Part shown: one piece after another, positions 58,779-64,000 of the stretch
Layout: every line of letters starts with the position of its first letter
How positions within the stretch are numbered: position 1 is the first letter of the stretch
From: Thermococcus sp. 2319x1
GTDB lineage: Archaea; Methanobacteriota_B; Thermococci; Thermococcales; Thermococcaceae
Assembly (NCBI RefSeq): GCF_001484685.1
Contig: NZ_CP012200.1
Span: forward strand, 924,321 to 988,320
Length of the DNA: 64,000 nucleotides
Reading direction: 5' to 3'
The notes under the pieces: model-generated
Databases searched by the model: none
What the model was told of the DNA's origin: nothing
The model's input: the letters and a program-made list of their open reading frames with translations, nothing else
Program-made: the position numbers and the translations under genes

Positions 58779-60686
58779 TCACCCCCTAAGCCACCTCTCC
58801 ATCCATCCAACGATAAGCTCAAGCCTCCTAACCCTGTGCTTTGGTTTTCCTGAGCGGCTGAGGTCGTGGTTCTCACCCGGGAATAGGGCGAGCTCGACGG
58901 TTTTTCCAAGGTATTTTAAGGCGGTGAAGAACTGCAGTGCCTCCGGAAGCCAGCAGCGGTAGTCCTCCATGCTGTGGATTATTAAGAGAGGGGTCTCGAC
59001 GTTGGGAGCATACTTCAACGGGCTCTTCTTCCAGTAACCATCCGGATTGCTCCAGGGATCACCACCTATTTGGTCGGGGGCAAAGTAGTAGCCTATGTCC
59101 GTCGTTCCAAAAAAGCTCGTCCAGTTCGATATCGAGCGCTGGGTCACGGCGGCCTTAAAGCGGTTGGTGTGGCCAACTATCCAGTTCGTCATGAAGCCTC
59201 CGTAGGAACCGCCGGTTACGCCTATCTTCTCCCCATCTATAAAGTCGAACCTCTTTACCGCCTCATCGACCACTTCCATTAAATCCCGATAATCACGCTC
59301 GCCGTAGTGCTCCCTTATGTCAGCAAAATCCTCACCATAGCCGTCGCTTCCCCTCGGGTTGGAGAATATCACCGCGAAGCCCTTGGCAGTCAAAACGTGG
59401 AACTCGTGCATGAAAGAGTAGCCGTATGCTGTTTTTGGCCCGCCGTGGATCTCCAAAACGGCCGGGTACTTTTTACCTTCCTCAAAATCTACGGGCTTCA
59501 TCACCCACGCGTCTATCTCGACGCCGTCGCTCGCTTTGACTTTGAAGTGCTCCGGCTTTGAAAGGGTATACCCCCTTATCCATCCGTTGAAGTCGGTAAC
59601 CTTCCTCTCCTCCCCGTCGTTGAGGATGTAGAGCTCCGTCGGAGTAACCGCGTCTTGAGCAATGAAGGCTATGTAATCCCCGATGCCGAAAGTCTCAACA
59701 CTTCTATCTCCGCCGATTACACGCTCTATCTCCCCTTTGAGGTTGACACGGAAGAGGTTTGCCCTTGGGCCGTCCGTGGCTATGTAGTAAACCCAGCCGT
59801 CCTTATAAACAAGCGGATTCCGCGAGGGCCCCCTTACATCGCAGTTGAGGGAGTTATATGCTGATCGGTCAAGCTTTGCCGTGAGCTTTTTGATTTCTTT
59901 CGTCTCGGGGTTGAAGTGATAGATGTGAGTGTTCGTTGGAATGCCTCTCCCAAGGGTGCTCATTCTAAGAATGAACGTGCCGTCTTCGAGGGGAAGAAAA
60001 TCGCCAATGCGCCACTTTGAATCGGTCAACTTTTCAACCTTCCTGCTCTTAAGATCAACAACAAAGAGATCGCTTATCATAGGCCTCTTTTCCCTATCCT
60101 CCTGGGCAACAAAGTAGATTTTGCTTCCATCTTTGCTCCATTTTAAAGTTTGAACGTTAAGGCTTCCTCTCGTCAGCTTCCTCTTTTTCCCGCTCTCAAC
60201 ATCGACAAGATAGATGTGGTTCCGCTTTCCATAAACCCAGCCAATGCCATTGAACCAGAAGGGGATTTCCTTGATTATGTGTACGTCATCTTTTGATTTT
60301 TTCTCAATCTCCACCGGGGTTATAACGGCGAGTGTTTTGCCGTCAGGTGAAAACTCGTAGTCATTTATTCCAAATTTAAACTTGGTGATAAGCCTCGCCT
60401 CTCCCCCAGTTGTAGGGATTAAGTAAAGCTCAGCCTCCTTGCTTTCCTTGTGCCTTTTGGATGTGAAAGCTATGAACTTACCATCTGGCGAAAAGCGCGG
60501 ATTTGAGTCTTTTGGTCCAGAAGTAAACTGTGCAACCTTCCTACCGTCATAAACATAGATTTTTGAGAAGTAGTCATCTTTTTCTATGCTGATTTCGCTT
60601 ACCGTAAAAGCAACTTTTCTTCTGTGTACATCAAGTCCACCGACAAGCTTAAACTTTTCCAGGTCTTTGATGTCAATCTTCTTCAT
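58779..60686 (-). CDS. S9 family peptidase (acylaminoacyl-peptidase/oligopeptidase)
   Basis: The 635-residue enzyme has an N-terminal beta-propeller (about 1-370, with WD-like YDGRKVAQFTSGPKDSNPRF and SPDGKFIAFTSKRH repeats) and a C-terminal alpha/beta-hydrolase domain. The catalytic serine is in GVTGGSYGGFMTNW, the acid in IIHSMEDYRCW and the histidine in GENHDLSRSG. Such enzymes cleave blocked or short peptides in the cytoplasm. I chose the ATG at 60686 after GGTGG, not the codon four residues earlier. Divergent with tmcA. Confidence 0.9.
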   Translation of the reverse strand: MKKIDIKDLEKFKLVGGLDVHRRKVAFTVSEISIEKDDYFSKIYVYDGRKVAQFTSGPKDSNPRFSPDGKFIAFTSKRHKESKEAELYLIPTTGGEARLITKFKFGINDYEFSPDGKTLAVITPVEIEKKSKDDVHIIKEIPFWFNGIGWVYGKRNHIYLVDVESGKKRKLTRGSLNVQTLKWSKDGSKIYFVAQEDREKRPMISDLFVVDLKSRKVEKLTDSKWRIGDFLPLEDGTFILRMSTLGRGIPTNTHIYHFNPETKEIKKLTAKLDRSAYNSLNCDVRGPSRNPLVYKDGWVYYIATDGPRANLFRVNLKGEIERVIGGDRSVETFGIGDYIAFIAQDAVTPTELYILNDGEERKVTDFNGWIRGYTLSKPEHFKVKASDGVEIDAWVMKPVDFEEGKKYPAVLEIHGGPKTAYGYSFMHEFHVLTAKGFAVIFSNPRGSDGYGEDFADIREHYGERDYRDLMEVVDEAVKRFDFIDGEKIGVTGGSYGGFMTNWIVGHTNRFKAAVTQRSISNWTSFFGTTDIGYYFAPDQIGGDPWSNPDGYWKKSPLKYAPNVETPLLIIHSMEDYRCWLPEALQFFTALKYLGKTVELALFPGENHDLSRSGKPKHRVRRLELIVGWMERWLRG

Positions 60687-60802
60687 TAAAACCACCATAT
60701 TAAGTAGGCTCTTTTCGTATAAAAGCTTAGCGTTTAAATTGATATCTTAATGAAGTATAGGTTTTTAAACATCCCGGCTTTTTCATTTGTGGGGATGAAA
60801 AA

Positions 60803-63244
60803 ATGACCGTGAAAGTGAGATTCGACAAAGAAGTGAGAGACTATGCTAAAAGCGAGGGTGTTAAGGATCCAACTCTAAAGCTCACTGAAACCGCTCTCGC
60901 TGAGGCTATTGAAGAGTTCCATAGAAGAATGATAGTTTTAGCTGGGGATACGATGAAAAAAGCCACCTTGGCTGGAATTCTTGCCGGAGCTTCTGCCAAA
61001 ATAATCTCCTCAATTCTTGAAGAACTTATGGAGAAAAAGCTCAGGGATGAGAGCGAGGATAAGGTTGAAGTTCTTTATGCAACCGATGCCCTTGGGCAGG
61101 AAACTTTTGGAAGAAAGAGATATGAAGAATTTAGAAAGCATTTTGATGTTCTTGCCGGAGAAAATGTAAACGTTACCGCCGTCACCTTTAAGCACACCCA
61201 CGATATTCTTGGGAGAACTTATGACCTGCTTGTTCTCGATCTCAGCTATGATTTCTCCCCCAATGACCTCGGTAGGATAATAGAGACCGTAAGGGGAGGG
61301 GGGTTGATATTCATCCTTGCCAACCCGTTTGAAAAGTGGAAGGACATGTGGACTGGCTTCCACAAAAGCCTCGTTACTCCTCCCTACACCATAGATGACG
61401 TGAAAAAAAGGTTTAACAGAAGGCTCATCAGAAAGTTTGAAGAGCATGAAGGAATTTACATCCTAAACGCCGAAAACCAGAAAATTCTAAAGGGTCCAAA
61501 AAACGAGAAGGGCCAGGCAAAGCTCCCTGAAAGGGAGAAGATCGAAATACCAAGCGAAATAAAGTTCCCAAGAGAGCTCTATGAGCTCTGCCTCACAAAC
61601 GGTCAGGTTGAGGTTCTTAAGGCCCTCGAAGGGCTGATAGAAAACGATGGGATGGTCGTCCTAACGGCCGATAGGGGAAGAGGAAAGAGTGTCAGCGTTG
61701 GTATAGGTTCTGTTGGTCTCGCGGTGAAATCGAAGAAAAAGCGTGTAAGGATTGTTGTCACAGCTCCAGAGCTCGAAAATGTGCAGAGTCTCTTCCGCTT
61801 TGCAAAGAAAAGCCTCCAGAAGCTCGGGTATAAACCAAAAGTTATAGAAGAAAACGGCCTCATAAAGGAAATATACGCCAAAGGAATCAGGCTAAGGTAC
61901 TACCCCCCAACTCAAGGCTATAAAATGAATGCAGACGTCTATGTAATTGACGAAGCCGCTGGAATTCACGTCCCAATACTCCACAAATACCTCACAAAGC
62001 CCAAAGTAATTTACTCCTCCACAATCCATGGATATGAAGGTGCTGGAAGGGGTTTCTCTGTCAAGTTCCTAAAGAAGGCCAAGGAGAAGAGAGAGTTCAA
62101 GGAGATACATCTCTCAGTTCCAATTAGGTACGAGAGCGACGACCCGATTGAGAGGTGGCTCTTTGACGTTCTCCTGCTGGACGCCGAGCCTGTGGAGCTA
62201 ACTGAGGAAGACTACGAGCTTATTAGGAGAAAAGAAGTCTACTTTGAAAAGCCCGACCTTGATGACTGGTTTGAAAACGATAGAGAAGATTTGAGGCACT
62301 TCGTCGGTATTTACGTTCTTGCCCACTACAGAAACAGACCGAGCGATGTGGCACTTTTAGCCGATGCACCACACCATGAAGCAAGGGTTCTAAGGCTCAA
62401 AAACGGAAAGATAGTCTGTGCCGTGCAGATAGCCAAAGAAGGGGGAATTCCGAAAAAGGACATAGACAAAATGGCTAAGGGCTACAAGCCGAGAGGGAAC
62501 ATAATCCCTGACATGATGGTGAAACACCACTATGCAAAAGATTTTGCGAAGTTAAAAGGTTATAGGGTGGTTAGAATAGCCACCCATCCAGATGCGATGG
62601 ACATGGGTCTTGGGAGCAAGGCGCTCGAACTGTTAATTCAAGAGGCCGATAGAGAAGGTCTTGACTGGGTAGGAAGCGGGTTTGGAGCAAGTGAAGAGCT
62701 CATAAGGTTCTGGATAAGAAATGGGTTTGCCCCTGTTCATTTAAGTCCTTCAAGAAACCCAGTAAGCGGGGAGTACACGGCAATAGTGATAAAGCCAATA
62801 AGCAAGAAGGCTCAAGAGATAGTTAGGAAAGCCAACGATGAATTTAGAATTAGACTCACGGAGTGGCTTGGAGACACGCATAGAGATTTAGAGCCAGAAA
62901 TAGCAAGATGGCTCTTTGAAACACCTTTTGGAGAGAGCGTCAACTACCCGATAACCCTGACGGATGTGCAGAAGAAGAGGCTCGAGATGTTCGTGGACAA
63001 AGTCCTAACGTATGATACCGTTCTTGATGCAGTGAAGCCGGTGGTAAAGCTTTATTTCCTCGACGGCTGGATGAAGCCTTATCTCGATGAGAGACAAATA
63101 CACCTCCTTATCTACCGCGTTCTTCAAGCACATACGTGGGAAGAAACTGCAAAGTTCATTGATAGAAGCCCAATGTTCACGATGATAGAAGTTAGGGACA
63201 TAATAAGAGGCCTCTGGTACTACTACAAGCACATACTCAAGTAG
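60803..63244 (+). CDS. tmcA: RNA cytidine acetyltransferase TmcA
   Basis: The 813-residue protein has the TmcA/Nat10 layout: an N-terminal domain (1-260), an RNA-helicase-like ATPase with Walker A VVLTADRGRGKSVSVG near residue 290 and Walker B VIDEAAGIHVPIL near 383, a GNAT domain near 500-640 (RIATHPDAMDMGLGSKALEL) and a C-terminal tRNA-binding part. It makes N4-acetylcytidine with acetyl-CoA and ATP. In Thermococcus the homologue is known to acetylate many rRNA and tRNA sites, which grows with temperature. GGGGATGA is before the ATG. Its stop overlaps a guide sRNA on the other strand. Confidence 0.96.
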   Translation: MTVKVRFDKEVRDYAKSEGVKDPTLKLTETALAEAIEEFHRRMIVLAGDTMKKATLAGILAGASAKIISSILEELMEKKLRDESEDKVEVLYATDALGQETFGRKRYEEFRKHFDVLAGENVNVTAVTFKHTHDILGRTYDLLVLDLSYDFSPNDLGRIIETVRGGGLIFILANPFEKWKDMWTGFHKSLVTPPYTIDDVKKRFNRRLIRKFEEHEGIYILNAENQKILKGPKNEKGQAKLPEREKIEIPSEIKFPRELYELCLTNGQVEVLKALEGLIENDGMVVLTADRGRGKSVSVGIGSVGLAVKSKKKRVRIVVTAPELENVQSLFRFAKKSLQKLGYKPKVIEENGLIKEIYAKGIRLRYYPPTQGYKMNADVYVIDEAAGIHVPILHKYLTKPKVIYSSTIHGYEGAGRGFSVKFLKKAKEKREFKEIHLSVPIRYESDDPIERWLFDVLLLDAEPVELTEEDYELIRRKEVYFEKPDLDDWFENDREDLRHFVGIYVLAHYRNRPSDVALLADAPHHEARVLRLKNGKIVCAVQIAKEGGIPKKDIDKMAKGYKPRGNIIPDMMVKHHYAKDFAKLKGYRVVRIATHPDAMDMGLGSKALELLIQEADREGLDWVGSGFGASEELIRFWIRNGFAPVHLSPSRNPVSGEYTAIVIKPISKKAQEIVRKANDEFRIRLTEWLGDTHRDLEPEIARWLFETPFGESVNYPITLTDVQKKRLEMFVDKVLTYDTVLDAVKPVVKLYFLDGWMKPYLDERQIHLLIYRVLQAHTWEETAKFIDRSPMFTMIEVRDIIRGLWYYYKHILK

Positions 63245-63301
63245 GCTCAGCTTCGTCGATCCCGGGCATCAGTACCCCAAAGGCCAATGTCATCATCGCC
63301 T
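63243..63301 (-). ncRNA. C/D box guide sRNA
   Basis: On the minus strand a terminal stem pairs AGGC (63301-63298) with GCCT (63246-63243). Box C is GATGATGA (63297-63290), D' is CTGA (63272-63269), C' would be the imperfect TGATGCC overlapping D', and box D is CTGA (63250-63247). Guides are CATTGGCCTTTGGGGTA before D' and about CGGGATCGACGAAG before D. A TATA-like AATTTTTAACC (near 63331-63321) lies 25 bases upstream. The 3' end overlaps the stop codon of tmcA. Confidence 0.72.
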
Positions 63302-63335
63302 GAGAAAAACTCCACGAGCAGGTTAAAAATTCGTC

Positions 63336-64000
63336 TCAAAGGACGTTTAGATACTTGTGCACCTGAAAGCTTAAACCAACGTTTTCTCTTCCCATTATCT
63401 TTGCGGCGATGTTGTAAAGCCTCATAAGTTGATGCTGGGAAATATCAATCGGCTCCTTGGGCTGTATGGCAAGGGGGGCTAAGTTCTTCAGCAACTCCGC
63501 GTACCATCTCACGTTTTCTTCTTTTGTGTCTTTTGTGACCACAAGCTTTGCATAAGTCTTTGCCCCTGCCTTCTTGAGTATCCTAATGCTCTCCACTTCT
63601 CTGAGCACCAGCCCTCGCCAATTTTCACTTGCTTTGGCGGTCTCATCTTTTATGTCAACACTCGCATAATCTACAAGGTGGGAAACCTCTCCTATTCTTT
63701 CCGGCCTGCTGCCGTTGGTCTCTAAGAAGTTTTTGAATCCCAAATCGTGCATCTCCTCCATGAGGGCGTAGAGGTTCTTCGTCTGCAGAGTTGGCTCTCC
63801 GCCGGTGTAGCTTATTGAGTGTATATCTCCGGTGTCCAGCTTTAAGATAACATCAACAACTTCTTCAAGCTTTGCCGGGTTGGGCTTGTATTCAAACTTT
63901 CCAGTAAAAGGCTTCACTTCGTAGCGCCATCTTGGAACGTTAGAAGCTATGATATAGCTTGCAGAGTCGCACCAGATGCATCTAAGGTCACAACCGGCAA
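63336..64000 (-). CDS. queE: 7-carboxy-7-deazaguanine synthase QueE (5' end outside window)
   Basis: The frame enters from the right edge and gives at least 221 residues of a radical SAM protein. The visible start of the cluster motif is AGCDLRCIWCDSASY, with the later motifs ISYTGGEPTLQTKNLY, FLETNGSRPE and YASVDIKDE. This is QueE, which turns 6-carboxy-tetrahydropterin into 7-carboxy-7-deazaguanine on the way to archaeosine in tRNA. QueD, which makes its substrate, is at 17279-17734. An in-frame GTG at 63917 is internal, not the start. Confidence 0.9.
   Translation of the reverse strand, partial: AGCDLRCIWCDSASYIIASNVPRWRYEVKPFTGKFEYKPNPAKLEEVVDVILKLDTGDIHSISYTGGEPTLQTKNLYALMEEMHDLGFKNFLETNGSRPERIGEVSHLVDYASVDIKDETAKASENWRGLVLREVESIRILKKAGAKTYAKLVVTKDTKEENVRWYAELLKNLAPLAIQPKEPIDISQHQLMRLYNIAAKIMGRENVGLSFQVHKYLNVL

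Noticed and set aside
1-64000. CRISPR array
   Set aside because: No regularly spaced direct repeats of 25-35 bases with unique spacers and no cas genes were found.

Overview
The window looks like chromosomal DNA of a hyperthermophilic archaeon of the order Thermococcales, most likely a Thermococcus of moderate G+C content. I base this on aIF2-gamma, S6e, archaeal SMC/ScpA, glycerol-1-phosphate dehydrogenase, Nob1, TmcA, an intron-containing tRNA-Met, archaeal TATA boxes with short or absent leaders, GGTGA-type ribosome binding sites, and several Thermococcales-restricted families (DUF257, DUF1884, UPF0179, DUF63). The species cannot be fixed from the sequence alone.

Layout. 1-8.4 kb: a surface protein and DUF257 pair, an AEC transporter, a cupin, a carbamoyltransferase, an aromatic aminotransferase and a HypE-like protein. 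8.4-18 kb: small metabolic and RNA-related genes (Sm-like, MobB, JAMM protease, phosphoglycerate mutase), a PspC/PspC/DUF4097 membrane operon, a CitG-like gene, a DUF1884-OsmC pair, a radical SAM protein, a broken glutamine-amidotransferase-like gene, a PPC protein, QueD and a zinc-finger microprotein. 18-21 kb: an AT-rich accessory island that carries an in-frame chimera of nrdD and nrdG behind a promoter with two palindromic operator-like sites. 21-32.5 kb: Nre repair protein, tRNA-Thr, NikR, a large membrane-anchored protein, flavoprotein, HAD protein, a C/D box sRNA beside nob1, the 5-oxoprolinase genes pxpABC, G1P dehydrogenase, DUF63 and IMPase/FBPase. 32.5-41 kb: tRNA-Met with intron, ScpA-SMC, PIN protein, aIF2-gamma, a secreted protein and S6e. 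41-48.4 kb: an internally deleted IS derivative, cob(I)alamin adenosyltransferase, a P1 peptidase, a class V aminotransferase, endonuclease IV, a coiled-coil protein, DUF373, a thiamine-binding-like protein and a decayed IS6-like element. 48.4-52.6 kb: a biotin uptake and ligation locus (bioY, birA, ecfA, ecfT). 53-56.9 kb: a SipW-type signal peptidase cluster with a TasA/DUF1102-like surface protein, a DUF5305 protein and two damaged genes. 57-64 kb: DUF63 paralogue, transposase relics, an S9 peptidase, TmcA, a second C/D box sRNA and QueE (cut by the window edge).

Functional themes. RNA modification and maturation recur: QueD and QueE for archaeosine, TmcA for ac4C, Nob1 for 16S maturation, and two guide sRNAs that overlap the 3' ends of nob1 and tmcA. 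The biotin locus has a shared GTTAAC-N15-GTTAAC operator candidate between bioY and birA. Decay is also common: the nrdD-nrdG fusion, a catalytically dead and frameshifted amidotransferase, a frameshifted HTH gene, a C-terminal stump of a TasA-like gene and three transposon relics. Two of the frameshifts fall in runs of four G or C, so sequencing error must be excluded.

Start codons were moved from the longest reading frame where a GGTGA-type site or a TATA box at about 25 bases decided the matter. Such choices are noted in the entries.
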